A stretch of 64,000 bases of DNA from Chrysoporthe austroafricana (lineage: Eukaryota; Ascomycota; Sordariomycetes; Diaporthales; Cryphonectriaceae): positions 2,046,001 to 2,110,000 of the forward strand of contig JYIP02000001.1 in NCBI GenBank assembly GCA_001051155.2. The letters run 5' to 3'. How positions within the stretch are numbered: the stretch's first letter is position 1; each line of letters opens with the position of its first letter. Made by a program: the position numbers and the translations under genes. The notes under the pieces were generated by a model. The model worked only from the letters and a program-made list of their open reading frames with translations. It did no database searches and was not told the origin of the DNA. Positions 47,684 through 61,015 of the stretch are shown here, piece after piece.

Positions 47684-49163
47684 ATCTGGTTGCTGCGCAA
47701 GTGGCGTATCCTCATACGCTGGGTAGGTATGCTTGCAGGATATGAGATGATGTCCAAACTTTTACCTGAGAATTCAGAGAGATCTTTTGTATATCTTACC
47801 TTCTATAACAACTACCTACCTCTTGGCTCCGTAGCTTCTCCACTGGTCCGAGAATTCGCACCTTGGCTGCCGTCTTTAACCTTCGCACTGCGTCTATGCA
47901 ATCTAGTTTCATCCCGAACGGGTCTCCATGCTCTTCGTCTTCCGTGCCTATTCGGGATTAGTGCTCTATAACTCTGTCATGTTCACCGAACCTCGTGCCT
48001 TGCATGGCTCGAGCAGCCCGAGAACAGGACGGAAGAGGAAATTAAGTGTCTGCTTGGCATATTAGCTGAGAGTCTAATTTTAGCCTAAATTCGGGAGGTC
48101 CTTGTGAGGGTTTCTATTCCCGTCTGAAGGATATCTTCTGAACGGAAATATCTTAAAACGAAGTGTGGCTCAGACGGGCTACCTAGGTACCTAGCCTTCG
48201 ACTGCTCTTAGCATGGTTGCTAAGTCACGGTGGTCGCTTCGTTCAAAGCAGCCTGTCTGCGTCCTTTGACAAGGTCAAACTATGCCGACGAGGTGAGAAA
48301 TATGAAGCCAAAGAATGGATTGTTTTGTGTCAAACAATTTCCTCCAAATTTAAGCAGTGTTTTGGACCGGCATGATGTGGAAGAGACGGAGCCCAGCACG
48401 CACCCTCCCCCAAGTGGCATAAGGGGAGAGGGATTGGAGATCCCACTCATTGAATATACCCACCTAGGCAGTATAAATATAGCTCCTGAGGTGGCGCACT
48501 TTCTTGGATATGCAACCTTTGACCGCGCAGTGATGGCATTGCGATATCTTCCTGGGTGTCCTAATCTCAACCCATTTGTTCGGCCCCCCCTCCCCCCAAC
48601 GGAGCGCCATTACTGGCAGGCAATGAATGAGGTGGCGTGATTGAGGTGTAACAAAATAATTTGATACATCAAGATAAAAGAAAAAGAAATGACGTCTGAG
48701 GACTGGGAATGGAACAGAGGGATCGAGCCCATAAGTCATGGATGCCAGTAAATCAACGCAATGAATTCATGAAAACCTGCAAACTGAGCTGTTCTTTCCC
48801 CTAACGTCCTTCACCGCGCCATCTCCTTTCTCAGCTCTCCTAGCCCTCCTTTTTCTTCTCTTTTCTTCCCTCGGATTACTTCCGCGCATAGAATTCCAAG
48901 TGATGCGTATACAGTCTGTCGTGATCGTCTGTCCATGCTGCGTAATCGCTGATGGCCGCCGGCCATGAGGCAGGATTAAAGAAAGTATGCGGATTAAGAA
49001 TGAGAAAACACAACGAAGACGAGACCGACATTCCACCACCGCCACCACCTAGCTTTTCCATGACCACCCGTCGCCGCACCTTTTTTTTTCCCACTCAAGC
49101 CCTTTTCCGGACCACCCCTTAATTTTTGGCCGCCAACCAGGAACCAGGATCCGAACGACGAGA
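47684..49163. other. intergenic, nothing supported
   Basis: Contains the xylanase promoter and the 3' region of the giant repeat-protein gene. An open frame at about 48,230-48,640 has no good start and no motif, and was not accepted. Confidence 0.45.
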
Positions 49164-52100
49164 TTACGAAGAGAACATCCTCTTGAACATACCCTTCAGC
49201 CCACCAGACTTCTTCTTCTCCTTCTCTTCCTTATGACCAGCCTCCTTGTGCTGGGAGCCACGCCTCTCCATCCTTGACCTGCGGTGCTTGTCATCGCGGC
49301 TCTTGCCTTCCTCCTTGGACTCATGGCCGGTGGAGGTGCTAGGAGTTGATGGTGCAACCTTCTCCTTCTCCTTGCTTGCCTTGACGGACTGCTCCGCACG
49401 TGCCTTCTCCAGTTTGGCGTGGCTCTGGCTCAGCGAGCGACGAATGCCCTTTTCCTTGGTGGACGTCGCCGTAGGAGTCCGCTTGAGTGAGCCTTCCTTG
49501 GCAGGGGTCTCGGCCTCAAGCGGTCCGCCGAATTTGGTGTCGAGCACAGACTGTCCGCCCTTCAAGTCGAACAACTTCTTGCTCATCTGTGGCGGCGCGG
49601 AGGTCTCAGTGCGGCTGGTGGGAGCGCCGGAAGATGCAACCTCCCGGCGACTAGAGCTGACTCGGCGCGAGCTCCTGCGGTCGGTGGCTGGCGAGCCCTC
49701 GGCCTCCTTGCCCTTGGACTCGGAGGAGGGCGAGTCTGTCTTGTGGTTCTCGCGCTCCTCTTCCTTCTTACGGGCGAGGCGGCGCTCCTCCTTGCGCTTG
49801 TCGTGCTCAGCTTGCTCTTGAGGCGTGCGCTCCCTTCTAGACCGATGGCTGTTATGACCGCTATCCGCCGTGCGTGGTGGAGTCTGGGGGCTCCCGTGCT
49901 CAACCTCGCGATCACCCTCGTGGCGGTGCCTGTGGGAAGAGTGGCGATGCGTTGACTTGGGTGTGCCTTCTTTGCCATCACGAGTACTCGGTCGGCTGGA
50001 GCGCGACCCGTGAGTGCCTGACCTGGTACGCGGCGGGTACGCCTTGTCCTCCTTAGAAGTCTTTTCAACACCTGTGAGCCTGTTAGCAGAGGTACGAAGT
50101 CTGCTGTTAGCATCCCCCGTGCTCCTCCTCCGATCCTGGGCGTTCAGAGGAGCGTCAGCGGTTCCATGTTGCTTTAAATCCTTGACGGCGTCTGCCATGC
50201 GGTCGCTGGTGTCGACGAGGGTGTCGGCAGCTGCGTGGATGATATCAGCCGCAGCAACGACTTCTTCAGTCTGTTGGGTACTACGCGTACTCGAACTCCT
50301 TGCAAGTCCGTCTTCGACGAGCTTTTTGGTTTCTGAATCATTTGCATCGGGAACCACGACGGCTGGGCCGCTGTCCCGCGCAAGAGGAGTCTTCGGTCGC
50401 CAGAGCTCGTCAGTCTGTGTAGAAGAGTCACGACGAGTTGGACGGGGTTTGATATCCTGATTCAGGGCAACGTCTGTGTCTGGCTCGACCACCACAGATT
50501 TGTCGATCGCAGGAACGGATTCAGGCGGTGCATCTTCTAAGATGGCCGCTTCAGGGCCATCTATCTCGGCAGGTGGTGGAGCTTCTGCCGGATCAGTCGC
50601 TTTCTCGGCTGTATGAGGCCTCTCAGCCTCTCCCAAGGAGTCCGCGGTAGCCTCCGGAGGCGACTGCTCGTCTTGACTAGCGGGCATTTCCTGATTCGCA
50701 GCAGCGGCAACGACTGTGGCAGCCGCACCTGCGGCAAGAGCGGCCTCTTTGAGATCATCCTCACCGCCCTTAAGGGAGCCAGGTTCAGATGTTGCGGTAT
50801 CTGCCAGCGGTTGACCGGAATCACTTTGACCTCCACCGGCTGCCTCTGGCTTGGCTTGTTCTTGCCCGGGCTCACTCAAGGCTTCTGGCTCATCACTAGA
50901 ACCTTCTGGGGCCACTTTGACGTCGGATGTCATTGTCTCGTCAGATACATCTTGTGACGGTTCTTGATCGGCCCCTTCGACATTGGGCTGCTCTTCACTT
51001 TGAACAATAGATGCATCCACGTCATTTTGAGGGCCTTTCTCTGCGTCGCACGGTGCATCGGACTCCATCGTAGGTTTCTCGTCGGTAGATGGCTGGTCGA
51101 GCCGCTCTGGTTCAGAGCTCTCTTCAGGGGCGTCTTCGCCAGCGTCATTTGTCTTGGCGGTCTCGAGATCTTGTTCTGTGGGCTCCTCGACTTCTTCTGG
51201 TTTCGAGACAATGCCATCATCAGGGTCGAGATTCACCCCAGAGTCGTCTGCTTGATCGCCGGCTACTGACTCAGGAGCCGGTGTCTGTTCAAGAACTGCA
51301 CCTGGTGCTGGTGACAGACTATCAGTTGCATCGATCGCTGGCTGGCAGTCATGTTGGGCCGCCTCTTGTCGCAGAATCTCAGTCTCTGTGTTCTCAGTCG
51401 TTTCTGTACCAGGCTTCTCCGGCGCGGGCTCGTCTTGGGGAGATGTTTCTTGTATTGGTTCCTCTTGAGCAGCCTGCTGTGGGATATCGTCCTGTAGTAC
51501 CCTATCGTCTGTGACACACTCCACTGTGCTCTCTTGCGGCTCATCAACATCTTCTAACTCGTGCGGTTCAACTGATGTATCAGCCGCTGTCTCCTCTGGC
51601 AAGTCGCTTGGCAAGTCCCGGCCATCAGGTGGGTTCTCTGGCTGCGGTTCCGACTCTTCTGCTTGCGGCTGAGCACCATTCTCTAGCTCTTCGACAGGTG
51701 GGTGATTAGGTGTGGCGAGCTCGTCTTGAGTGAGTGAGTCCTCCGTTGTAGTCATATTACTATTGGCTAGAGCTTCATGTCCCGTGGTCAGCGCTGACGT
51801 GTCTGCGCCGACCTCGTCCTGCGTGCTCTCGACGTTTGATACCGCATTGTTGTCTTGCGCAGTGTCAACCTCGTCAGCTGGCATGAGACTAATCTCTTGC
51901 GGTACCTCGGATTCGCCAGGCTGATCCTCAGAGGTAGCTTCAGGCTGTGGTGATGCGGTTTCTATGCCTTGTGGTATGTCTTCAGTCGTTGGTGGCTTCT
52001 CAATCTGTCCGTCTTCTTCCTTCGGTGATGTACTTGACTCGACCTCCTCAGGGGCTGTGTCCGGCTCGTGCAAGACCTGCGAGCTCGGCGGGTCGACTTC

Positions 52101-55100
52101 GGGTTGCGCATCTCTGTCATGAGGCTGCTCCGCGTCCGCGACCTCCGAAGAATGAGTGGTGATTTCCTTTTCATCAGCAGTATCTCCCACAACAGCATCA
52201 TCAACGTCATGATCATCCCCTTTCTCTGCATCCCCGTCCCCAGACCTGGTGTTATGCTCGCCCTCATCCCGCGCAACGACCGGGTCAGAGTCGTCGCCGG
52301 CAGAGCTCGATGCTGGCTCACGTTGGGCGGGCTCAAGGGTATCTTGAGCCCCACACACCATTAGCGAGTTTGAACACGGCGTACACACCGAGGGCAACTG
52401 ATGCTAGGATGGTAAGCTTGCCTGATGTAGTAGATGCAGCGGCAAATGAATACCCGCCGACCTCATCCTTCACCACGACGTCCTTGAGAGACCTGGCTGA
52501 AGACTCGGCAACACCACTAGCACGCTCGCGCTCACCCTCCGCAGAGGGTGGCTGCGATTGTTGTTCTGTACTGAATGTGCCGTACTGCGACCCGGCAGAT
52601 GGAAGGTTCTTGGCGGGTTCGACAGTGGTAGCAGCATCGGGGACAGGGGACGGGGAGGATTGGGGGAGATCATGAGCGGATGGCTCCGTGGGGATACCCT
52701 CTGATACGTCTCGGGACAAGACTTCTTCGAACACTGGTTCGGGCTCCTTGCCAACCTCGTGACTTGCACCCACCACCGCGGGAGTCATCAGAAGAGACCC
52801 GGCAACCACTGTGCCGACAGCCACGCCCAGCTCGTCGACATTATTTCTGTCCTGGCTAGGCTGCTCCTCAACTTCCGCGCTAGCAGGCTCTTCGCTGATG
52901 AGCTTCTCCGCGGGCATGGAAGCACTACTCTCGCCAGCTTGCTCTTTGGGTTCTTCCGCAGGAGCGGGCACGGTCTCGACCTCGGGCTCGGATGTTGTTG
53001 AAGGCTGCTGGACCTCACCGACAGGCTCCTTGCTGAGAACATCCGGTTGCTCGTCGCGAAGTACCTCTGGCGATTGAGACGCGACTTCGATTTCGGAGCT
53101 ACTTGGGACTTTAACCTCGTCGTTCGTTGGCTGTATCTCGGCTAACGGCTTGTCCACTGACGTGTCGACTGATGGTCCACCAATGTTATCGTCAGGCGTG
53201 TTCACTATATCATTATTAGGCGTGTCGTCGATCTTGCTCCCGCTCTCGCTGGGAGCAGAGACATCATGCGAAATGACAGTACTCGGACCGGCTTCCACGA
53301 TCGGAATTGGGTCCTCTTGTTGAGAAAGCACCTCCGGTGGCTGCTCTTCTTGTTGCTCATCGACCAGAGGCCCACCTTCTTGGATCTCGATCGATGATGA
53401 CGGAGGCGCGGCCTCGCCGGCTGTCGTCTTCTCAACATCATTGTCCCCACGGGTTTGGGTTTGGCTTTCCGGAAGTGGCAGGCTCGCGCAGACAGGATTT
53501 ATCAAAGCAACATGGTTCTCGCCAACGCCTTGAACAAAGGGGGAATCATCACCAAAGACAGTTGCAGGGAGGTTCTCACCTTGATCCGTCACATCCTTCG
53601 GGTTATTCGTGCCCTCAATCTCTCGGGCCTCCACTTGCTTCTCCGCCTCGGGCTCAACCGCAGCCTCCGTAGCCTTTTCAGGCTCAACAGAGGCATCCGA
53701 GGGCTTCTCCTCGACGACCTCTTCTGTAGCAGGAATGTCTGCAGCAGGAGCCTCTTCCACGACAGGGGCCTCTTCCACAACAGGGGCCTCTTCCACGACA
53801 GGGGCCTCTTCCGCAGCAGGAGCCTCTTCCACGACAGGGGCCTCTTCAACTGCAGGAGCCTCTTCCACGACAGGGGCCTCTTCCGCAGCAGGAGCCTCTT
53901 CCACGACAGGGGCCTCTTCAACTGCAGGAGCCTCTTCCACTGCAGGAGCCTCTTCCACTGCAGGAGCCTCTTCAACTGCAGGAGCCTCTTCAACTGCAGG
54001 AGCCTCTTCCACTGCAGGAGCCTCTTCAACTGCAGGAGCCTCTTCCACAACAGGGGCCTCTTCCACAACAGGGGCCTCTTCCACAACAGGAGCCTCTTCC
54101 ACAACAGGGGCCTCTTCCACAACAGGAGCCTCTTCCACGACAGGAGCCTCTTCAACTGCAGGAGCCTCTTCCGCAGCAGGAGCCTCTTCAACAGCAGGCT
54201 CCTCGACCTTGCTCTCTTCGGCCTGTGACTCGACGCTAGCCTCAGCAACCGGCTCTTCAGCAGCGACAGGAACTTCCTCAGCTGGTGCGACGGCCTCCTC
54301 TTCGATCTTGGTGTCCTGAGCCTCGGGCTCAACAGTGGCCTCGGCGACTGGCTCCTCGGTTGCCACTATGACTTCCTCATCTGGCGCAGCGACCTCCTCT
54401 TCAGTCTTACTCTCCTTAACCTCTGGCTCAACGTTGGCCTCGGCGACTGGCTCCTCAGCTTCCACTGGAGCTTCCTCAGCCGGTGCAGCGGTCTCCTCTT
54501 CAGCCTTCCTCTCCTCGACCTGCGCCTCGATGCTAGCCTCGGCGACGGGCCCCTCAGCTGGAGCCGGAGTTTCCTCAGCTGGCGCGACGGCGTCCTCTTC
54601 GATCTTGATGTCCTCAGCCTCGGGCTCGACGCTGGCTTCGGCGACTGGTTCCTCAGCCACCACTGGAGCCTCTTCAGCGGGCGCGGCGGCCTCCTCCTCC
54701 CCTATGGGTACTTCTATTGGCTCCTGCTCGCTCTGGATCTCGGCAGTCTCAGCTTCTGCTGGGACTGCCACGGGTTCCGGCTCGACGAGGGGGGCTTGCA
54801 CTTCTCGCGCGTCTAGATCGGGAGCGGGAGCCTCGTCACTGGGCTTCTCGGAATCGACTGGCACATCCTCGGTGGCCGCTGGCATGGCATCGTCCTGGGA
54901 TTCCTCAACCACACTAGCATCTTCAACGGTGGCTGTCGGCTGCTCAGGTTCCTGGACCGCCTCTGTCTGAATTTCGGCGGCCGCAGGCTCCTCCGTTACT
55001 AGTTCTGAAGGCTGCTCAGTCGTCTCAGCGATGGCAGGCTGCTCGTCCTTGCTCTCCGCCTCCGTCGGCTCGGTGGAAGTGTTCTCGACTTCCTTGCTTG

Positions 55101-56791
55101 GCTCTGCCACCTCCTCGATCGCCGGAGAGGCGTCATCGCGGATCTCGTTTGTCGACAGTTCTTGGGCTGGCTCCGTTGGTTCAGATGACTCTCCAGCTGT
55201 AGGAACGGTAGGCTGCTCATCCTTGCTGTCCTCCTCCTTGGGCTCGATCGGTGTGTCATCCGTCTCAGCACTTGGCTCGGCCACCTCCTCGCCAGCCGGA
55301 GTGGTCTCCTCCTGTGTTTCAACAGTCGGCGGTTCTTGAACTGGCTCAGTCGGTTCGGAAGGCTCTTCAGCTGTGGGGACAGCCTCGTCGCTCTTCTCAG
55401 TAGGCTCTGATGCGGGCTCCTCCTCCTGCGCTGCAAGCGGTTCCTCGGACTTCAGTTCCTCGGCCTCAACTGGGGCAGAAACAGGCTCTTCAGGAGCGGC
55501 AATCTCCTCCTCCTTCGTTTCCGAGGCCTCGACAGCATCTGAGCTGGGTTCTGGCTCACCGCTTTCCCTGAGCTCAGCAACAGGCTCTTCAGGAGCGGCG
55601 GTCTCCACCTCCTCCTTGGTTTCCGGGACCTCAACAACTTCTGAGCTGGGCTCTGGCTCACTGCTCTCCTTGAGTTCAGGAACAGGGGCATCGCCGTCGG
55701 TCTCTAGGGCTGCTGTCTCTTCCACGTTTACCTCCAAGACGGTCTCCGGACCCTCGTCGACTTTGCTGGTCAACACTGCCTCACTGGACTCTGTAGGCTC
55801 CTCGACTGTGGTCTCTTGAGCTTCGACAACAGCAGCATCACCGTCCATCTCCAAGGGTGCCGACTCCTCTGCGCCATTCTGCTGAGGTTCCTCCGAGGCG
55901 ACATCGGGGCTGTCGTCAGCCTTGTCCTCCGCAATCAGCTCGCTGGGTTCTATAGGCTCCTTGACCTTGCTCTCCGGGACTTCGGAAGCAGCAACTTCAC
56001 CGCTCGTCTCTGGAAGCGCTGACTCTTCAGCTGCGTTTGTCTCCGGCTGTTCCGATTCGACTTCGGGGCTGTCGCCAACTTTGCTGTCCGGAACTGGCTC
56101 GCTAGGCTGCTCAGGTTCCTTGACGCTCTCCTGCACAAGAGGCTCGGCCACCGGTGTTGGCTCCTCCAGCTTACTGTTTAGCGACTCAATGGTGGGCTCA
56201 GTCGCCGGGGTGCTGGCCTCAGAGGTGATAGGGCTCTTCTTGGACTTCTTCTTCTTCTTCTTGGACTTGCTCTTCGAAGAAGTGGTCCCCTCGGTGTCGT
56301 TACCTGAGAGGGGCGACAGGGGCGACGTTGGTGACAGTGGCGACAGGGGTGTCTGAGGCCGTGATGAAGCAGCACTTTCACCATCGGCGAGCACGGCAGC
56401 CGCAGCCGCCTTCTTCTCCTTGGCCTTGGCCTTCTGCTTTGCCTTCTTGGCCTTGTTCTTCAAGGTTTTCTTGCTAGGCGCCGAGCCGTTTGTAGGCGAC
56501 GTGGGGGCCAGAGGAACCTCCTCGGCCCCGGCGGCGTCTGGAGTGATGGTCAACAGACCTGCTCGCCGGCTGGCTAATACAAGACAAGAATGACAGTGAC
56601 TCACTGCTCTCATATGAATAGTTCATGGCCTCATCACCTTGCTCCGCCTCAGAATCAGAGGGTTCCAGAAACTCAACCTGGGAGTAGTCCGCTACCTGCA
56701 AGTTGCGGTTAGGATAATCTGAATATTGTAGTCGGGAGAGGTCGATATTTGCCTCGACGGGGCGGAATATTTGCTGCGTTGGGTAACTCAT
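49164..56791 (-). CDS. giant acidic repeat protein (involucrin-repeat-like)
   Basis: Three exons (56791-56605, 56558-52359, 52312-49164) would encode about 2,511 residues. Exon 1 begins MSYPTQQIFRPVEANIDLSR and joins in phase to LLTITPDAAGAEEVPLAP. Lys-rich patches (KKTLKNKAKKAKQKAKAKEKK and KSKSKKKKKKSKK) are followed by more than 1,000 Glu/Pro/Ala/Ser-rich residues, including 25 copies of (V/A)-(V/A)-E-E-A-P. Near residues 1444-1460 a hydrophobic helix (LTILASVALGVYAVFKL) stands just before a 46-nt GT-AG intron. The last exon is again acidic, then basic and Ser-rich, ending KKKSGGLKGMFKRMFSS. If the short intron is not spliced, the protein stops at 52333 right after the helix and would be tail-anchored, leaving a second gene without its own ATG. 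Mostly disordered; function unknown. Confidence 0.75.
53747..54200 (-). repeat. 18-bp coding minisatellite, about 25 units
   Basis: A head-to-tail array of 18-bp units with core GCCTCTTCCAC on the plus strand encodes the hexapeptide (V/A)(V/A)EEAP on the minus strand. Units fall into a few variants (ValVal, AlaVal, AlaAla) arranged in blocks, for example six consecutive VVEEAP and seven consecutive AVEEAP, which points to recent local duplication. Confidence 0.92.
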
Positions 56792-59700
56792 ACTGAAGAG
56801 ACCGGGGACTCGGCCGCTCGATGATCATCATTGAAAGAAGTGGCCACAGCAAGAGATGGGGGGCTCTTGGGGCCTGGCCTTCTTATTATCGTCCGCCATG
56901 TCAAACGTGGGTTTCGTGTGTTCCTGGGGGTCTTTGTCTTGCAGCTGCAGGAAGATGCAGGCCGGGCCAGATCGGTACCCAACAAGACACAGAGGCCTAT
57001 GAGGCTTTGTGGGGCGGAGGGCGCTTGGAGAAATGATTGGTCTTGTCTGGTGTTGTGTCGTACGTCCACGAGGGTGGGTGATGTCGTGGCACGCAGGAGT
57101 AAGAATTAGGAAGCTACCTACTTGGGTATATGCAACAGGGAGCGATCAAAAGCAGAGACACGCCTAGTGTCTACATGCGCGAAAATGGCCAACCGTTTTG
57201 CAGGGAACGCTCGCAGATGCAGCAATATATGCGCCTGAAGCCGGCCAGTAGTAGAAGGGGTCTTGGGTATCGTAAGAGATAAATTGTGATTCACAATCGG
57301 TACAAGACGGTACGCAAGGAAATGCTTGAAAGATGAAAAGAAGTGAACAGCCGTTTGAAAATTTGGAAGATGCGGTCGTGTTGTGTGGGAAAGGATGTCC
57401 CGGCAACGAAACCGTCGATGTCCACTCTGACGATACCCCACAAGAACAAGGGAAGGTCACCAATGGCGAGGCAATGGAACCCCTGTCACGAAGTACTTAT
57501 CACCTGTGGTCGCGGTGGGATAAGATACAGACACCGGGGGAGGCAGAGACGCGAGAAATGTCGATTCCAAGCGGTCGATGCCCCACGCTGTGATTACCGC
57601 GGTGTCCACTTTTGAGAAAAAATTCCTCAGATCCATCCATGCCAGCGAAGCGATGGTTCAAAGGGGAAAGTTTGTCCTCCAGTGACCAGCATGTCGATGT
57701 GGATCGATTGGCCGGCCCAACGTTGTGAGTCGTGCCTAGGACAGGCGCCACGTCGAGAATGATCGCAGCAGGTCTGAGGCAGCAGGGCAGAAGAGCAGGG
57801 CAGATCATTGGTTTTCTACCATGTACGTGAGGCTCGATATGTGAAAGATCAACAAATGACCGGTCAGTTACACTGGATCGTACAGAGAAGAGTGCCGGGA
57901 TGGGGGTTGTGAAGTCTGGCGGCCCAGCACAACAGACCTGGCAGCAGATCGTATACACCATCACCGTCGGGGTCCAGAGAGGTGGGCGTGGGGAGACAGC
58001 TGCAGTGGCTTCGTCTCGTGACCATAACCATGTCGAACGACACGGCATGGCATGGGGGCGGAGACAGCTTTGCCCTGCATGCAGCGTTCCGCTCGCCAAG
58101 GGACGGGGCGCATCTGAGGGTATGGGGCAGGACGAACTGGACCATGCAGGCCGGTCTGGAACGGGACCTGACATGTCATGGACAGCGCTGAATGGCATGT
58201 TGAAATCTTCCGACAGCTTTGGGAAGTCTGGTGGTTCCGGGTGCTATGCTGTACTGTGCTGTGCTGTGCTGTTCCGTGCCGTGCCGTGTGGACATACTGC
58301 TCGCTTGTCCGGCGAGATTAAGATGGCGCCAACCATGGAAACGCAAAGCCTGTCAAGGCTCGCGAGCGAACGGTTTCGTGGGGGAAGCCGCCCTGGACGC
58401 ATGGCTGGCGGAGGAGAGACCTGCTGCCGCGCGCCCGGCTGCGAGGAGAAATGTCGTGCTGCAGACTGCATGTGTGTGTGTTGCTGTACCGGGTGCGGAG
58501 TATCTGAGCTACCGTTGGTGAATTTTTCAGGCGTGCTACGTGGCTCGCCAGCGCCGTGGTCGCTTCTGGTGACCCCGGCTGCTTGCCGTGCGTGCAGCCG
58601 AGGAGCTCACAGGAGCTGACGACACACGAGAGACACCGGGCGCTAGGGGCCAGGGAGATAACAATCAGTCGGCCACTACCATCGAAGACGATGCCGCGGT
58701 GCTGGGTCGGCCAAGCACCTCATTACGATGCACCGTAATCCTCTGCGTGGGGGGATGATGCCGAATCTTCCATCCGGAGTGTGTCTAGGATCGGGATGGA
58801 GGGTCACGGTAGTCCATCTGCTTCTAGAACCCCTTTATGCGCCCCGTCTGCTGAGTGAGGCTTGCATAGTACCCGTGCTCGGTGCATAGCAGAAGCTCGT
58901 GGTAGCCAGTAGTGTGAGCTAGTCGGCTGGCGCTACTGTAGGCATCCCGAGACGACGCACCTACCATAGTAAGTACCATGTGGGCGCGCTTTGGATGGCA
59001 CGGCCGCTAGTCACGAATGTCGAGCCGCCAGCTGGCAGAGCCGCCATCACGGGTCTTGCATGTCGGACCCCCAAGAGCACGTTAGGCGTCAAATTTGGAG
59101 GGCGCCAAGCCCTCCGACGATGGATGGAAGAAAAGATAGATTGCAAAGTTGGTACCGGTGCGGCCTGGGTATTTGTGGAAGCCGGAACGCTGGAGGTACT
59201 GTGTACAGGCCTTCCGCACCGAAGCTCTTGCAACTCAGCGTCCCGCGACCTTTGAGGGCCTACGCAATATCGTACCCTCAACCAGGCATGCCTTCTTCCC
59301 TAGCTGTCGACGCTTTAACCGCACGGCTCGACCTCTCATATCACAACATAGCCATTGAGCAACGTACAATAGAACAATTTCTTCCAAGAGCTAGCCATAT
59401 GTGAGAATTACACTCGTCCCCGCGGTGGGCCTACATACTATACCCAGTAGTGGCATGAAAAAGATGGGGTGGTCGGGCGGTGGATGTTCATCCGGGACCC
59501 ACTGTCAACCTCACCCGGCCAGGTCAAGGTAAAAGGGCGGTCTGGGTGATCTTCAACCTCGGCCGTGACGAGATCGAAAGTCCACGCCTAGGCCAGTTCT
59601 GAAGTACAGAAGCCAGATCCATCCACTTCCAAACACTGGAGCGAGTACTCTTGGCATGTCTAGTTGATCGAGTCTACCGTCCAAATATAGCTTCAAAGGT

Positions 59701-60099
59701 ATCAACATTGAATGGATCCCTTCCGCTCCATGTTTACGTCCATGTCCACATCCGACCTCCCAGCCCGGCCCAATCCTGATCATCTTATACGCGCAAAGGC
59801 AAGACTGTCTCGATGATGCTATGAGGCCGCCTTGGAAGTCCGGGCCATGCGCAGAATCCACGGTCCAATGTGAAGGGCAGGACAGGCAGAGGCAGGACAT
59901 GGGATTCGAAATCTGTATAAGGTAGCTTAGCTTGCCGTGGGACTCCGCCCGCCCTCTCTCCATTGCAAGTAAATAATGCAGCTTCCAGACGCCAACGCCC
60001 TGCAAAAGCCACGTCTTGGCGCAAAGCCCCCTCTTTCATCTGTCATGCGAACAGATCATGATTGCACATCGAAGCAGCCGTAGTAAGACTGCACCGGGT
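56792..60099. other. large intergenic region, nothing supported
   Basis: Promoter side of the giant repeat-protein gene and 3' side of the Snf7 gene. Includes a TGTGC/CCGTG simple repeat at about 58,244-58,290. Several 100-240-codon frames on both strands overlap one another, lack motifs and change composition erratically. Confidence 0.45.
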
Positions 60100-61015
60100 T
60101 TACATGGCCATCTCCGCCTGCAACTTTCGCAACTCTTCCTCTTCGTCGTCTTCGGCCGCAATGGGTGTCTTGCCCTTGACTGTCGGTTCGTGTTAGCACG
60201 CGTAGATGGAGTAAGGGTCTCGAGAATGCAACGCACTGTCTCCTGCAGGCACGGCAGGCGTGCGGTTGATCTGATCTGACACCGGCACAGACCCGGTCTT
60301 GAGCATCTGCTCGTCCAGCTGTTCTTGGTGCAGTTCCTCCAGCTCTGCTTCCAAAGCGTCATCGTCGATCGGCTCGCCGATTTGATTACTTGTGATAGCG
60401 CTGACAATCTCCTCGTTGAGCGCGTTTCGTTCCCGTAGTTTGTCCCTAGAAAGAAAAGACCACAGTCAGTCATCGTCCGTGCGTAGCGAGATAGATGGCG
60501 GAACCCCCAAGGAAAGGGATGGCATACATGGTCTCATCCACCTTTTCAGGCGTGAGTTTGCCGTGTATCTGCTTCATGGCTTCGCTGGCCTTCTCCAGCG
60601 CCATCAACGTCTCCTTGTTGATGTTGGCAGACTCGATCGCGTTTATTTGCTGCTCCAGGGTGCCGATCTGTGCCTCGGTCTGCTCAAGACTGTGCTCGTG
60701 TGCCTTCTTCCGCTTCAGTGCTGCTTTCGCGGCTATTACAGATAGAGGAGCTCGGGTTAGCACGTGTACGCCAGCTCCTTGTCTTCGGGAGAACTCATGT
60801 GTTCATCGTGCCGGTACGGACTCACCATTGTTGTTGTTCGAGCTGACGTACTTCCGGGCCAGGGCGGTCTGCTCGTCCATCTGGTTCCGCAGATGCTTCT
60901 CGCGCTTCTGCAGCATGTCAAGCTGGGAGCGCAGTCCCAGGATGGCGTTCTTGGGCGCATTTTTCTTTGCCTGAGCGGAGCCGCCGCCGAACCAGCCCAT
61001 GCCCCAGCCAGACAT
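60100..61015 (-). CDS. SNF7: ESCRT-III subunit Snf7 (Vps32/CHMP4)
   Basis: Core ESCRT-III filament subunit that drives membrane scission at endosomes; in filamentous fungi it also takes part in ambient-pH (Pal/Rim) signalling. Exons 61015-60826, 60732-60528, 60445-60237 and 60179-60100 encode 227 residues. The N-terminus MSGWGMGWFGGGSAQAKKN is the amphipathic membrane-binding start, followed by the basic helical core (AILGLRSQLDMLQKREKHLRNQMDEQ, AKAALKRKKAHEHSLEQ, IESANINKETLMALEKASEAMKQIH) and an acidic C-terminal half (IGEPIDDDALEAELEELHQEQL) ending in EEELRKLQAEMAM, the MIM1-like helix recognised by Vps4 and Bro1-type partners. Intron phases all fit. Expected length for the family. Confidence 0.95.

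Noticed and set aside
48230..48640. 136-codon plus-strand frame downstream of the giant gene
   Set aside because: No ATG at its head, no motif, and stops in related frames; insufficient for a gene call.
48690..48745. tRNA B-box-like word (GGCTCGATCCC on the minus strand)
   Set aside because: The flanking bases do not pair as a T stem and no acceptor or anticodon arm can be folded.
49743..52364. Several plus-strand frames under the last exon of the giant acidic gene
   Set aside because: Composition simply reflects the complement of the Glu/Pro/Ser-rich coding strand; no motifs or sensible starts.
53455..54332. Long frames antisense to the giant acidic gene (Leu/Phe/Arg- or Ser/Thr/Gly-rich repeats)
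   Set aside because: They are mirror translations of the 18-bp VEEAP minisatellite; any frame across such an array stays open by periodicity.
57500..58619. Frames of 232 and 239 codons on opposite strands upstream of the giant gene
   Set aside because: They overlap each other, start without a good ATG, and contain no recognisable motif; likely chance in GC-rich promoter DNA.
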